From positions 1 through 62,053 of the forward strand of contig JAUWYR010000009.1 in assembly GCA_030615745.1 (NCBI GenBank): 62,053 bases of DNA, given 5' to 3'. The DNA is from Candidatus Zixiibacteriota bacterium. GTDB taxonomy: Bacteria > Zixibacteria > MSB-5A5 > SM23-73-2. Below, piece by piece: positions 24,172 to 33,102 of this stretch. The first letter of the stretch is position 1, and every line of letters begins with the position of its first letter. The translations under genes were made by a program, and so were the position numbers. Under the pieces are notes generated by a model, which was not told the DNA's origin, did no database searches, and saw nothing but the letters and a program-made list of their open reading frames with translations.

Positions 24172-24777
24172 ATGAAAAAGGAGATTGAGAAACTTGATTT
24201 TGAAGTAACAGGATTGACCAACATAGGGACATTTCCTATAGTTGGTGGAGGTATTCATTTCCCTTTGGTGGGGCAGTTAGTTTTGGTAACTACAGTAAAT
24301 AGGGATAAGATTCCAAATGTGGCACCCAAATCCTGGATATCGGTTTTCGCATCAAAACCAGCGATAATTGGGTTTGGATGTAATATGAACCACGATACTG
24401 CAAAGAATATTCTTTCAACAGGTGAGTTCGTGGTGAACATCCCCGGAGCTGAGCTGGCTAAAAAGATCTGGCAAGCAGCGGAGCTTAAAGGGACACACGA
24501 AAATGAGATAAAAAAAATCGGATTGACCCCGATCAAGTCAAAAAAGATCTCCTCACCACGTATCGCTGAGTGCAAAGCTCATCTTGAATGCGCTCTGGAC
24601 TGGACTAAAAAATATGGTGATGAGGTTATTATCTTCGGAAGAGTCTTATTAGCATCGATTGATAAGAAGGTGGTGGAAGCGAGCTTAGAGGAAAGATATA
24701 AATATCTGAAGCTTATCACTCACTTGGATGAGAACTTATACGGGGTGATAAAAGAGGTGAAAAGGGTCAAGCCCTGA
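24172..24777 (+). CDS. Flavin reductase-like (FMN-binding) domain protein
   Basis: 201 residues of the flavin-reductase-like family (DIM6/NTAB type). Typical segments are the FMN-binding core LVTTVNRDKIPNVAPKSWISVFASKPAIIGFGCN, then HDTAKNILSTGEFVVNIP and the later ECKAHLECAL strand. Members bind FMN and pass electrons from NAD(P)H, or have lost enzymatic activity; the partner is unknown. An AGGAG box precedes the ATG. Monocistronic, with its own promoter at 24018-24045. The region after it is a repeat nest. Confidence 0.85.
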   Translation: MKKEIEKLDFEVTGLTNIGTFPIVGGGIHFPLVGQLVLVTTVNRDKIPNVAPKSWISVFASKPAIIGFGCNMNHDTAKNILSTGEFVVNIPGAELAKKIWQAAELKGTHENEIKKIGLTPIKSKKISSPRIAECKAHLECALDWTKKYGDEVIIFGRVLLASIDKKVVEASLEERYKYLKLITHLDENLYGVIKEVKRVKP

Positions 24778-24952
24778 TTGTTTAGCTCTATTATTTTGAA
24801 GGGGAATTCAAGCAAAGATTTTTTTTCTTTAGGTTTTATCTACTTAGTTTTGTACTCGCTATCTGTTGGTGTTCCATGGCTGGCAGGCTTCACCAACAGA
24901 AAGATTCCATAAGTTATCAAGCTGTTGGTCAAGAAGACCAACCGCCAGCAAG

Positions 24953-25002
24953 AGAGCCATAAAGGCTCTCCTACGCGTAGCAGAGGGTTTATCCCTCTGC
25001 TG
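24953..25002. repeat. Permuted form of the 50-bp composite hairpin element
   Basis: AGAGCC-ataaa-GGCTCT, then CCTACGCGTAG, then CAGAGGG-tttat-CCCTCTG. The building blocks match 44161-44210 and 52799-52848 but in a different order, as if circularly permuted. Confidence 0.65.
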
Positions 25003-25124
25003 TGAACCATTAACTATTGACCATCTGCTGTTTTGTGCCTGCCAGGTCCCCTGACCTGGCGGAATACCTGGGTTCAGCAATTCCAATTGCTGAACCAACA
25101 GAACAGATGTAATTTTTTTCAGTG

Positions 25125-25148
25125 CTGTCGGGAGTTACCTCCCGACAG
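25125..25148. repeat. REP-like hairpin CTGTCGGGAG/CTCCCGACAG
   Basis: Perfect 10-bp stem with loop TTAC, the same loop as at 2993-3014. Confidence 0.7.
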
Positions 25149-25232
25149 AGCCTTTTGCGTCAGCCTGCCCGCCCAGGGGAGGAAACTCCTGACGCCACAA
25201 TATAAATCTTTTCGAGTAAAAAGTCTTTGCCT

Positions 25233-26303
25233 CTATTTTATAGGAATCGGGGTAAAACAGAGGACAAATATAGCCAATGAAATCCAGCCGATTACCTTTC
25301 TTTTTCTGTCCAGAGGTATGGAATCATTTAAGGTTGGTGGATGAGATAAGTTTAACACAAAAAGACCCAAACCTGCCCACAGGAGCCATCCCAACCAGAA
25401 ATAGCCTAAGGGAATCAAAGCTAAAACAACATATTTTGATACTTTTTTTTGCTTTCTGCCCAAAAGTGCATAAGTTATATGCCCTCCATCCAGCTGACCG
25501 ATGGGTAAAAGATTAAGCATAGTAACGAAAAGCCCGGCCCACCCTGCAAATGCAGTTGGACTTAAAACTAACTGGTGTCCTTCCGGGACATTTAAAAATA
25601 GTTTGGATAAAAATAAAAAGATCAAGGAATCACCCAAAATGAAGCCCTCCTTTGAAACTTCCTCAACTATCTCCGAGCTTGAAAACCCTATTATCACAAC
25701 AAAAACTGAGATGATAAATCCCCATATAGGACCAGATGCACCTACATCCAAGAGGTCTTTTCTCGATTTAAAAGGTGATCTTGATTTTATCACCGCGCCA
25801 AATGTTCCCAGAATTGTTGGTCCTGGAATAAAATAAGGTAGGCTTGTTTTGATTTTCCTTCTTTTTGAAAAGAAATAATGTCCGAACTCATGGAAAAGTA
25901 AAATTAGCATAAGGGGAATTGCAAAGGATGCTCCATAACGAATCAAGAGTGGATTGGAAAGTATGTTTTTGTTTTCAAAAAGAACTGCCCCTACGGAGAA
26001 GGTGGAAACCAAAGTCAAAAAGAATAGAATGATGTTAAACCAGGGTATTTGTTTTTTTGTTTTTCCAACCTTTTTTAGCTCCAATATCACCTGGCCATTG
26101 TTGTCCTCAAAAGAGGTTTTAAATCCTAAGGAAGAAAGTCTTACTTTTGTAACGTCTTTCCAATTCGGGTCAAAATAGAAAGGCTTTCCAATAATCATTA
26201 TATCTTTTCCATCATGATAGGCTCCGGTGACTATCATGATATCCAAAAGCGCTTTCCGGCAAGCCTCTATTTCCTCTTTTAGCTTTTGTTTAGATTTTTT
26301 CAC
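25233..26303 (-). CDS. Site-2 protease-type (M50) membrane metalloprotease
   Basis: 356 residues with a soluble N-terminal domain (1-90) and several transmembrane helices. The zinc motif is HEFGH at 138-142 and the third ligand is D272 in PIGQLDGGH, both diagnostic of M50 proteases. SSGPxxG-like DVGASGPIWG is present. The order of elements resembles plant EGY and cyanobacterial S2P-like proteins. It probably cleaves membrane-embedded substrates. GTG start at 26303 overlapping the stop of the propeller gene by 4 bp, so the two are translationally coupled. Together with the TPR gene it forms a three-gene operon. Confidence 0.88.
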   Translation of the reverse strand: MKKSKQKLKEEIEACRKALLDIMIVTGAYHDGKDIMIIGKPFYFDPNWKDVTKVRLSSLGFKTSFEDNNGQVILELKKVGKTKKQIPWFNIILFFLTLVSTFSVGAVLFENKNILSNPLLIRYGASFAIPLMLILLFHEFGHYFFSKRRKIKTSLPYFIPGPTILGTFGAVIKSRSPFKSRKDLLDVGASGPIWGFIISVFVVIIGFSSSEIVEEVSKEGFILGDSLIFLFLSKLFLNVPEGHQLVLSPTAFAGWAGLFVTMLNLLPIGQLDGGHITYALLGRKQKKVSKYVVLALIPLGYFWLGWLLWAGLGLFVLNLSHPPTLNDSIPLDRKRKVIGWISLAIFVLCFTPIPIK

Positions 26304-27397
26304 AGGACCATCTCAAGTATATGCGAAGCATTCTTCAGATTTTCTACTCTTTGGATCAACTCTTCTTTTGAAATAACCTGATTTAACCTTAAAAAGTATA
26401 TCTCGAAATATTGATCTTTTTGATCTTTTGGTTTAGTCACATAGACGACCGTTTTCCCATCTGGAGAAAAAGATGGATATTTCTTATCCATTCCATCATA
26501 GGTTAATCTTTTTTGCTTTGTTCCATCTGAGTTCATAATGTAAAGCTCGTCCTCTCCATCTCTTTTGGATACAAATACAATTTTTCGACCATCAGGGGGA
26601 AAGGAAGGAAAAAAGTCCTCATTTTTCAAATGGGAGAGACACTTTAAGTTTTCACCATTTGAGTCCATCAAATAGATTTTCCTTTTGTCAAATCCAGCAT
26701 CGAAGGTTATCTTTTTCCCATCAGGGGAGAAGGAAGGATAAAATGGCAGATATGGTCTTTTTTTTCTTAACATTTTTTTATTCTTTCGATAAAGACTTTT
26801 TACTTTCTGAGTATCTAAATTCAGGGTGCAGATTCCTCCATATTGATCTGAGACAAAAAGAATTTTTTTGTCATCAGGGGAGAAAGAGGCTATCCCATCA
26901 TAGAGGTCGTTTTGGGTCAATCTTTTCTCTTTTTTATTTTCTAAATCTTTTAAGAATATGTCACGGTCATAATTGAAAACTAAAGCCTCTGTTTCTGAAG
27001 TTATGTTTTCTTTTTCATAGACGATCTTTTTTCCATCTTTTGAGAAAGAGGGAAACTTTTCAGAAAAATCTTGTGAGGTTAAGCATGATTTATTTCCTCC
27101 TTTTATATCCATAATGAATATTTTGCTTTTTTTAATAACTTTTTTTTTCAAACCATAATCCTCGAGTAAAAATGAAGTGTCTGAGAAAAAGGCGATCTTT
27201 TTCCCATCCGGTGAAAATTTCGGAGCATAGTCTGCAACCAAATCGAAAGTTTTTCTTTCTATTTTAAATCTCCCTGCAGTTAGATTGGCTATTTCTTCGA
27301 TTTTTTCTTTTTTGTCTGAATTTTTTAAGACGAACAAAAAATCGGATAAAGCCTTTCTCTTTTTATTCTCCACCCATCTTTCCCCCCCCCTTTTCAA
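26300..27397 (-). CDS. TolB-type six-bladed beta-propeller protein (WD40-like PD40 repeats)
   Basis: 365 residues, made of about six repeats with the core FSPDGKKIxFxSD (for example KFSPDGKKIAFFSD, SFSPDDKKILFVSD, SFSPDGKKITFDAG, SFSPDGKTVVYVTK), as in TolB and DPP6-like propellers. The apparent TTG start at 27397 gives no signal peptide, odd for such a protein. The start lies within the end of the TPR gene, right at a run of nine Gs (27382-27390 as C on the plus strand). Losing one G would fuse both into one secreted TPR-propeller protein. It probably works with the M50 protease downstream, whose start overlaps its stop. Confidence 0.82.
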   Translation of the reverse strand: MKRGGERWVENKKRKALSDFLFVLKNSDKKEKIEEIANLTAGRFKIERKTFDLVADYAPKFSPDGKKIAFFSDTSFLLEDYGLKKKVIKKSKIFIMDIKGGNKSCLTSQDFSEKFPSFSKDGKKIVYEKENITSETEALVFNYDRDIFLKDLENKKEKRLTQNDLYDGIASFSPDDKKILFVSDQYGGICTLNLDTQKVKSLYRKNKKMLRKKRPYLPFYPSFSPDGKKITFDAGFDKRKIYLMDSNGENLKCLSHLKNEDFFPSFPPDGRKIVFVSKRDGEDELYIMNSDGTKQKRLTYDGMDKKYPSFSPDGKTVVYVTKPKDQKDQYFEIYFLRLNQVISKEELIQRVENLKNASHILEMVL

Positions 27398-27752
27398 ATC
27401 TAATATCGCACAAAAGATTTTTTGCCTTTTGGCTTTCAGGATTTAACTCAAATGTTTTTTGACACTCATATTCAGAAAGTGATAGATCCCCTTTTTTATA
27501 ATATGCTAAAGCTAAATGAAAGTGTGCTAAGAAATCATCTGGATTTTCTTTTAAAGCAAAAGAAAGCAAAGAGATTGCTGAATCGGGTTTTTCTTTGTCC
27601 AGAAACTTTTTTGCCTTGTCAATACATTTTTCCTTTTCAGAAATGGGAAAGGAGTGCTCAGAGGGGGAAAATAGATTTTTAGTTCCTAAAAAGATAACCA
27701 AATTTAAGGCACAGAGCAAAAGAATACTCAAAAATGGAAAAAGATTTTTCAT
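27363..27752 (-). CDS. Membrane-anchored or secreted TPR protein
   Basis: 130 residues from the ATG at 27752. The frame extends 43 codons further upstream to 27881, but the internal Met places a basic residue and a hydrophobic helix (LFPFLSILLLCALNLVIFLG) at the N-terminus. Two to three TPR motifs follow (KAKKFLDKEKPDSAISLLSFALKENPDDFLAHFHLALAYYKKGDLSLSEYECQKTFELNPES). It ends KGGGKMGGE just past a G9 tract and overlaps the propeller gene by 35 bp in another frame. It is probably the N-terminal half of a single TPR-propeller protein. Confidence 0.7.
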   Translation of the reverse strand: MKNLFPFLSILLLCALNLVIFLGTKNLFSPSEHSFPISEKEKCIDKAKKFLDKEKPDSAISLLSFALKENPDDFLAHFHLALAYYKKGDLSLSEYECQKTFELNPESQKAKNLLCDIRFEKGGGKMGGE

Positions 27753-28077
27753 ATTGTTAATATACGAAAAAGAAAAGATTAAAAAAGAGCAAAGACTTTT
27801 TATATCTTTTGATAAATTTGAAAGGTATAAGGTTGAAAAGAATCGATCTTCCGAAAAGAGAAATGCTATATTGGTTTTCAATGACCAACTACTGTATAAC
27901 TGTCTGTTAACTTAAATAGATTTAGCGAAATTATTGAGTTTACCAGCCAAAATCCAAGCTTGCTAAAAAATAAAAGAATTACTAAATTACTTCTGGAATA
28001 TATACTTTACATAGGGAGAAGAGCTAAAGGTGATCAGGTTTTTTTATTAGGCAAAAGAAAACTTTTTGCTCCCAATT

Positions 28078-30360
28078 ATGAGTGGACTTTTATATCTGAA
28101 AAGAGCAGCCAACTTTACAGGAAAAAACGGAATGTTTATTGGAATCCTGGGACTTTTGTTTGGAGTCCCCATCATCTTTTCCCCTTACACCGAATGCACC
28201 GTTTTTCTGATGAAGGCTGTGTTTTTCCAGACAGTGGTTTTTGCCCTTTTTATTTTGCTTGTGGTAAAAAAATTTTTAAAAAAAGAGCCCTTCGTCTCCA
28301 TACCCTTGAAAGTTCCTATGCTTTTGTTTTTATGCTTAGGCTTTTTATCTTTTGCCCGTTCACCATACAGCTATGCTATCTTTGAGGAGCTTTTACGATT
28401 TCTGTCATTTTTTTTCCTTTACATTCTGGTTCTGGAAACGGTGACAAATCATAAAAGGAAAGCGGTAGTATTAGATTCATTGACTTTAGTAACTTTCATT
28501 GTTTGTGTCTACGGAGTTCTTCAACGTATGGGTTTCTACCTTTTTAACTGGATACCTGCAGGAGGCTTAAGGATTTCATCTTTTTTTGGCAATCCTAATC
28601 TTTTTGCTACCTATTTAGTTGCTGTTATTCCTCTTTTGTTTGTTCTCTTTTTAGAAAAAACTAAGCTGAGAAAAGTTATTGCTGGGATCACCTTAGGGCT
28701 GGCTTTGGTATGTTTGACCTTAACCGGCACAAGGAGCGCGTGGGTCGCTTTTGTTGCCTCTTTCATATTTTTTATTCTTTTGATTCGGTGGATCAAAGCC
28801 ATTAGATTAAATTGGGAAAACTTACTTCGATTTGGCACGCTTCTTTTGATTATATTGTTACTTGTAGTCTTTAATTGGAATATGATAGCTGGGAGAATCT
28901 TACAAGTAACTGATCCTTTCGGAAGCGTATTCATCAGAATACATATCTGGGAAGTAACTTTGAATATTATCAAATCAACTCCTATTTTAGGAACTGGATT
29001 AGGGACTTTTCAGATTGAGTTTCCAAAATTCAAGTATCCCGATTTCGATTTAGAGGTACGCATTGAGAATCTTTTACATGCACACAACGAATATCTTGAG
29101 ATTTTAGCAGAGATGGGGATTTTGGGACTGGGGATTTTCCTGTGGCTTATGATTAGTTTTTTCGGTTATGCTTTTAAATATCTAAAAAACAAAGGAGGGG
29201 AAAACCTTACCGTTGTGGGCTTGATATCCGGAATAGTAGCGGTCCTTGTAGCTTCCCTTTTCAGTGTTAGTCTGAGATGGACAGGCCCAGCGTTTATCTT
29301 TTGGTTTCTTATCGGTTTGACTATGGTTATAATTTCTCCTAAAACTGAATCAAAAGAACCACCGAAGAAACCAAAAAAAGGAAGGTTTTCGCACCTTCTC
29401 CTCTTTTCAGTAGCTTTAATCTCAATTTTCTTGATTGCTGGGTGGTATATCAGAATGTATCAGGCTAATGTTTATCTGGCAAGAGGGGAGATTTTTTTAA
29501 AGAAAGGTATGAAAGGTAAAGCTATTTTCGAGCTAAAAAGATCACTGGATAAAAACCCCTTTTGTGTGGTTGCAATATATCTTCTGGGTTGTCTCAACGT
29601 TGAGCCGGGGAGCCTTAATGAAGCTCAAAGTTGGTTTGAAAAACTGGAAAAATTAGCTCCTGACTTTACCAATGTTCATGAGTGGAAAGGTCAACTTTAC
29701 TTCAGATTGAATGATTTTGCTAAGGCTGGAAAAGAATATAAGTTAGCCACGAAATCCAGAGGAACGATTTCCAACCATAATATGCTGGGCAGGATTTATT
29801 TCCTTGAAAAAAAGTGGGATCTGGCAATAGAGGAGTTTGAACGCGCCTGCCAACGGGGTGCTAATTTTGTGAAATCTTTAGCTAAAACCAAAAAAGATCT
29901 AACCATTGAGATGAAACCAGCTTACAAAGAAAAAGATGAGATTATAAATGCCTTTATTTACTGCGCTAAGGCCTATTATGAGATAGGTGAGTATGAAAAA
30001 TCGATTCAAAAGGTAGAGAAAATAGAAAAAGAGACCCTAACTCAGCTTCAGACAAACACAGTGGTACATCTATACACAAACATCGCTTGGAACTATGCCA
30101 AGAAGGGAGAAAATTTGGACAAAGCAATTCAACTTTGCCGGAAAGCACTTGGTTTAAACTTCTCTCACCCGGAGATAATTCATTATACTTTTGCTTGGGT
30201 CTATTTTAAAAAGGGTAGGTTCAACCAGGCTAAAAAAGAGATGCAAAAGGCTTTGGAGCTTGCTCCAGGGAATCAAAGATTTAAAAAGCACCTTTCGATA
30301 ATGGAAGATGCGATTAAAGGTAGACTTCAAAATGTAAAGATGGGGGAAATTGAGAAGTAA
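28078..30360 (+). CDS. O-antigen ligase/polymerase-family membrane protein with C-terminal TPRs
   Basis: About 760 residues. The first 430 hold 10-12 transmembrane helices and the Wzy_C/WaaL signature region, with the large loop GTGLGTFQIEFPKFK...LHAHNEYLEILAEMGILG; the HNEYL motif is typical. The C-terminal 300 residues are TPRs. Relatives join O-antigen or other sugar polymers to lipid A or proteins at the periplasmic face; the substrate here is unknown and no sugar-biosynthesis cluster is nearby. Start is uncertain: TTG 28066, ATG 28078 or ATG 28132 (with AGGA upstream). It runs divergently from the propeller operon. Confidence 0.82.
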   Translation: MSGLLYLKRAANFTGKNGMFIGILGLLFGVPIIFSPYTECTVFLMKAVFFQTVVFALFILLVVKKFLKKEPFVSIPLKVPMLLFLCLGFLSFARSPYSYAIFEELLRFLSFFFLYILVLETVTNHKRKAVVLDSLTLVTFIVCVYGVLQRMGFYLFNWIPAGGLRISSFFGNPNLFATYLVAVIPLLFVLFLEKTKLRKVIAGITLGLALVCLTLTGTRSAWVAFVASFIFFILLIRWIKAIRLNWENLLRFGTLLLIILLLVVFNWNMIAGRILQVTDPFGSVFIRIHIWEVTLNIIKSTPILGTGLGTFQIEFPKFKYPDFDLEVRIENLLHAHNEYLEILAEMGILGLGIFLWLMISFFGYAFKYLKNKGGENLTVVGLISGIVAVLVASLFSVSLRWTGPAFIFWFLIGLTMVIISPKTESKEPPKKPKKGRFSHLLLFSVALISIFLIAGWYIRMYQANVYLARGEIFLKKGMKGKAIFELKRSLDKNPFCVVAIYLLGCLNVEPGSLNEAQSWFEKLEKLAPDFTNVHEWKGQLYFRLNDFAKAGKEYKLATKSRGTISNHNMLGRIYFLEKKWDLAIEEFERACQRGANFVKSLAKTKKDLTIEMKPAYKEKDEIINAFIYCAKAYYEIGEYEKSIQKVEKIEKETLTQLQTNTVVHLYTNIAWNYAKKGENLDKAIQLCRKALGLNFSHPEIIHYTFAWVYFKKGRFNQAKKEMQKALELAPGNQRFKKHLSIMEDAIKGRLQNVKMGEIEK

Positions 30361-30679
30361 AAAAGTACACTACCTCAAATTTAGATCTTTTCTTTATCGG
30401 AAAGATTATCTTTTGAGGTTTAACTTTTGAAAATTGCGTTATCTGAAAACGGCGCGTCAAAGTTATAGGTATTGATAGAGGTTCAAGAATCAAGTAAGCT
30501 GTTAGATCTTTAGAATGGATTTTTTAGGGAGGATTGACTGAATTAGCTGAAGTTTGGCCCCCCTTAGTAGTAAAAAAGGGAGAGCGGAAAGGATAGTGAA
30601 TTGTGGTTATTTTGGTTCACTATAAAAGATTAAATTAGTCATACCCCAGAAGTGGAACCAAATATTTTTAAAAATATAG

Positions 30680-30708
30680 TTGAGGAAAGAGAGTTTTCCG
30701 TATTATAT
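30680..30708 (+). promoter_or_regulatory. Promoter of tRNA-Leu
   Basis: TTGAGG (30680-30685), 17 bp, TTATAT (30703-30708), ending 9 bp before the mature tRNA. Confidence 0.6.
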
Positions 30709-30717
30709 TTGAAAAGA

Positions 30718-30801
30718 GCCGAAGTGGTGGAATTGGTAGACACGCTGCGTTCAGGGCGCAGTGTCCGAAAGGATGTGCGGGTTCGAATCCCGCCTTCGGC
30801 A
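30718..30801 (+). tRNA. tRNA-Leu (anticodon CAG)
   Basis: 84 nt class II tRNA. Acceptor arms GCCGAAG/CTTCGGC with discriminator A. Anticodon stem CTGCG/CGCAG with loop TTCAGGG, anticodon CAG at 30752-30754. Long variable arm TGTCCGAAAGGATGT-like, and T arm GCGGG-TTCGAAT-CCCGC. CCA is not encoded; TTTTT follows directly. Confidence 0.97.
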
Positions 30802-30862
30802 TTTTTAGAGAAAAACTGAAGTTTGTCTTTTTCCTCTATTTAAAATTAGTTCCAAAAATCGG

Positions 30863-30890
30863 TTGACGACAAAGCTTTTTATATTATATT
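30863..30890 (+). promoter_or_regulatory. Sigma-70-type promoter of the TPR lipoprotein
   Basis: TTGACG (30863-30868), 16 bp, TATATT (30885-30890); the gene starts at 30943. Confidence 0.6.
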
Positions 30891-30942
30891 TATATACAAA
30901 TTTTTTAAAGGAAAAAAGTTTGAAAAACAAAAAGGAGCAGTT

Positions 30943-31536
30943 ATGAAGATTAAAATATCTGTAAAAATTCTTCTCTTACTTTTGAGCTTGGCTATGTTAA
31001 TTATTAATTGCTCACAGGAAAAAACAGAAAAACAGCTTTTTTCTGAGGCTGATTCTGCTTTAGCCCGTGGGGATGTTAAGTCTGCACTAAGAGCTTATAA
31101 GGGTATTATAAAGCTTTATCCCCAAACTCCCAGTTCTCCAAAGGCACTCTTTATGATAGGGGTCACTTATTTAGATCAATTCAACGAAGACGAAAAAGCT
31201 AAAGAGACTTTTCAAAAAATTTTAAATGATCATCCTGATTACGATTTGGAAAAAGAGTTTTTCGATTATGCCCAGGAAAGTCAAAACAGTGGCAAACCAA
31301 AGCTGGCAATTAAGCTTTATCAGGAGGCAATAGAGTCTTTTCCAGATAGCCCTAATAAATATAAGGCTTTATTTTTAATAGGTTTTGTCTATTCAGAGCA
31401 GTTACAAGATTACGATAAAGGGAGGGAGGCTTATAAGAAAGTGGTGGATTTATATCCAGATTGCGATTTAGCTGATGATGCTGAGTTTATGCTAAAAAAC
31501 TTGGGGTCGGATTCATTGCCTGAGGTGTTGAAATAG
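30943..31536 (+). CDS. TPR lipoprotein (BamD/YbgF-like repeats)
   Basis: 197 residues. The signal peptide MKIKISVKILLLLLSLAMLI is followed by a lipobox IINC (Cys near 23), so it is a predicted lipoprotein. The repeats ADSALARGDVKSALRAYKGIIKLYPQTPSSPKALFMIG and IKLYQEAIESFPDSPNKYKALFLIG are of the outer-membrane lipoprotein TPR type seen in BamD and CpoB/YbgF. At about 200 residues it is shorter than BamD and lacks a clear partner gene, so I do not name it. An AAGGAG box precedes the ATG. Confidence 0.8.
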   Translation: MKIKISVKILLLLLSLAMLIINCSQEKTEKQLFSEADSALARGDVKSALRAYKGIIKLYPQTPSSPKALFMIGVTYLDQFNEDEKAKETFQKILNDHPDYDLEKEFFDYAQESQNSGKPKLAIKLYQEAIESFPDSPNKYKALFLIGFVYSEQLQDYDKGREAYKKVVDLYPDCDLADDAEFMLKNLGSDSLPEVLK

Positions 31537-31645
31537 AGATTATGCGTGAATAGGAAACATGCCAATCAAAAGTATTTTATCTTCCTTTTACATACCTTAT
31601 CTACAGGGTTATTGCTAAACGCAGAGACTCATTGAAATAAAAAAA

Positions 31646-31664
31646 GCGAGGCTTTTTGCCTCGC
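31646..31664 (-). terminator. Rho-independent terminator of the triple-repeat protein gene
   Basis: On the minus strand the stem GCGAGGC/GCCTCGC with loop AAAAA is followed by seven Ts, about 25 bp past the stop codon at 31689. On the plus strand the T-run is weaker but it may also stop the lipoprotein transcript. Confidence 0.85.
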
Positions 31665-31688
31665 CTATCATTTTAATATGAGCGTGCA

Positions 31689-32915
31689 TTATTTTTCCTT
31701 AAACTCCACCCTTTCGAAATCCTCCCAGTCTATCCTGTATTCTTTCCCGTCAGTTATTATGTAGATTCCTTTGTTCTCATCTGTGACATCGTTGGAGTTT
31801 TCCAAAACAAAAGTGTTCCCATTTTTGAGAATTATCTCTGCTCCCCAGAAGGAGCGCTTTTTAATCGATTTTATCTGACCAAATTCCACCATAACCTCTA
31901 AGTCATTATAATCTCCATCAAGCATCTCCCAGGTGTATTTCTCATCATCGTCCCAGGTGATAAATCCGGTATAAAAGTCGCCATCTTCAGTATAGACTGT
32001 TCCATAAAGTGGTTTTCCCCCATCATATTCATCATAACTTTTCAGATATTTTTCACCACTTTTTAAAAATTTCACCTCACCGAAATCGCCCCACTCCACC
32101 TCAACTCTTCCGAAATTAAAATCCTTTACTAAAATCCCGCGGTTGGAGGAGTTAACGTCGTTGGTGCCACTTAAATCGATCTCTTCTCCATTTTTTAAAA
32201 AGACCGTGGCTGAATTGCGTGAGCGACGCTTGATTTTTTCGATATTCTTAAATGGTATCTCCCAATCTCTCCCATCTTCTTCTCCGTCCAAGATATCAGT
32301 GGAGAAAATCTCATCATGGTCCCAGGTGATGAATCCAAGAAACTCATCTCCGTCTCTGGTTACAAGCTTTCCAAAAAGCCTAATCTTATTATCTTTTGGA
32401 AGTCCCTCTGGTTCGGTTTCAAAAATCACTTTGTCTAAATCAGACCATTCCAATCTCACCTTTCCATAATCTTGGTCCTCAACCACAATTCTTCTTACAG
32501 AGCTTCCGATGTCAGTTCCATATCCTTTGACTTTAACCCTATCACCCGATTTCAGATATATCGTTGCCCTGTGTTTTGAGCGTGGTCTTATCGATTGAAT
32601 ATGCCCGAATTTAATACCCATTGAGGAGCGCAAATACTCTCCGCTTTTGCTCCAGCTAATGCGGAGTCCGAATATCTCGATAGACTCCTCTTTTTCGTAA
32701 CCCTCGTAATGAGGTGTGCGATAGCTTTTGGTGCAGTCAAGTATGTCCTCCCAGATTCCCTCATTTTTATCCCATGTGATCCTACCTTCGTAAACATCAC
32801 CATCTTCTGTGTAAATTTTGCCATAGATTCTGCCGGTGGCAGAAAAAACACCAGCTACGTCCAAAAGAGTGAAAAGAAGCAAAAAGAAACAAGCTGATAT
32901 CAAATGCTTAATCAT
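31689..32915 (-). CDS. Secreted protein with three repeated beta-rich domains, unknown
   Basis: Starting at the ATG at 32915 gives a signal peptide (MIKHLISACFFLLLFTLLDV...FSA); the frame runs 49 codons further upstream but that part is not signal-like. Mature protein: three copies of an approximately 120-residue unit opening with GKIYTEDGDVYEGRITWDKNE, GKLVTRDGDEFLGFITWDHDE and GTVYTEDGDFYTGFITWDDDE. Each continues to KSIKKRS(R/F)xxAxIxLKNGxxxxLxxxxDV and ends with a KVxFE-like strand. Each unit looks like an all-beta sensor or adhesive module. I do not recognise a named family. Monocistronic with a strong terminator. Confidence 0.7.
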   Translation of the reverse strand: MIKHLISACFFLLLFTLLDVAGVFSATGRIYGKIYTEDGDVYEGRITWDKNEGIWEDILDCTKSYRTPHYEGYEKEESIEIFGLRISWSKSGEYLRSSMGIKFGHIQSIRPRSKHRATIYLKSGDRVKVKGYGTDIGSSVRRIVVEDQDYGKVRLEWSDLDKVIFETEPEGLPKDNKIRLFGKLVTRDGDEFLGFITWDHDEIFSTDILDGEEDGRDWEIPFKNIEKIKRRSRNSATVFLKNGEEIDLSGTNDVNSSNRGILVKDFNFGRVEVEWGDFGEVKFLKSGEKYLKSYDEYDGGKPLYGTVYTEDGDFYTGFITWDDDEKYTWEMLDGDYNDLEVMVEFGQIKSIKKRSFWGAEIILKNGNTFVLENSNDVTDENKGIYIITDGKEYRIDWEDFERVEFKEK

Positions 32916-33049
32916 ATTAGATCCCTGGTTTAAAGTTTTATCCAAACAAAATATTTTGTTTGCTTTTTGTTTCAATTTCCTATAAAATATATGTGAAATA
33001 AAATGAAAAGTTTCAAAAATTTCGATACTATATATATTGTTTTTTTCTG

Positions 33050-33078
33050 TTGACAATAACAAAATGTTGTGTTAATTT
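33050..33078 (+). promoter_or_regulatory. Sigma-70-type promoter of the dtd-maf-rodZ operon
   Basis: TTGACA (33050-33055), 17 bp, TAATTT (33073-33078), 25 bp before the dtd start codon. Confidence 0.6.
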
Positions 33079-33102
33079 TTCGAAAAAATTAAGGAGATAA
33101 TC

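Larger units (their letters stand above)
24778..25232. other. Gene-free palindrome nest
   Basis: Packed with hairpins: the permuted composite element (24953-25002), GCCAGGT/ACCTGGC (25041-25060), GGTTCAGCAATT/AATTGCTGAACC (25071-25096) and CTGTCGGGAG/CTCCCGACAG (25125-25148). Frames that cross it are made of repeat sequence. Confidence 0.65.
30361..30942. other. Intergenic region holding tRNA-Leu and two promoters
   Basis: Apart from tRNA-Leu (30718-30801) and the promoters at 30680-30708 and 30863-30890, a weak palindrome ATCTTTTCTTTATCGGAAAGAT occurs near 30385-30405 soon after the ligase-family stop and may terminate it. Confidence 0.5.

Noticed and set aside
24859-25344. Several overlapping open frames on both strands
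   Set aside because: They are made of palindromic repeats, and the longest runs into the M50 protease gene in antisense.
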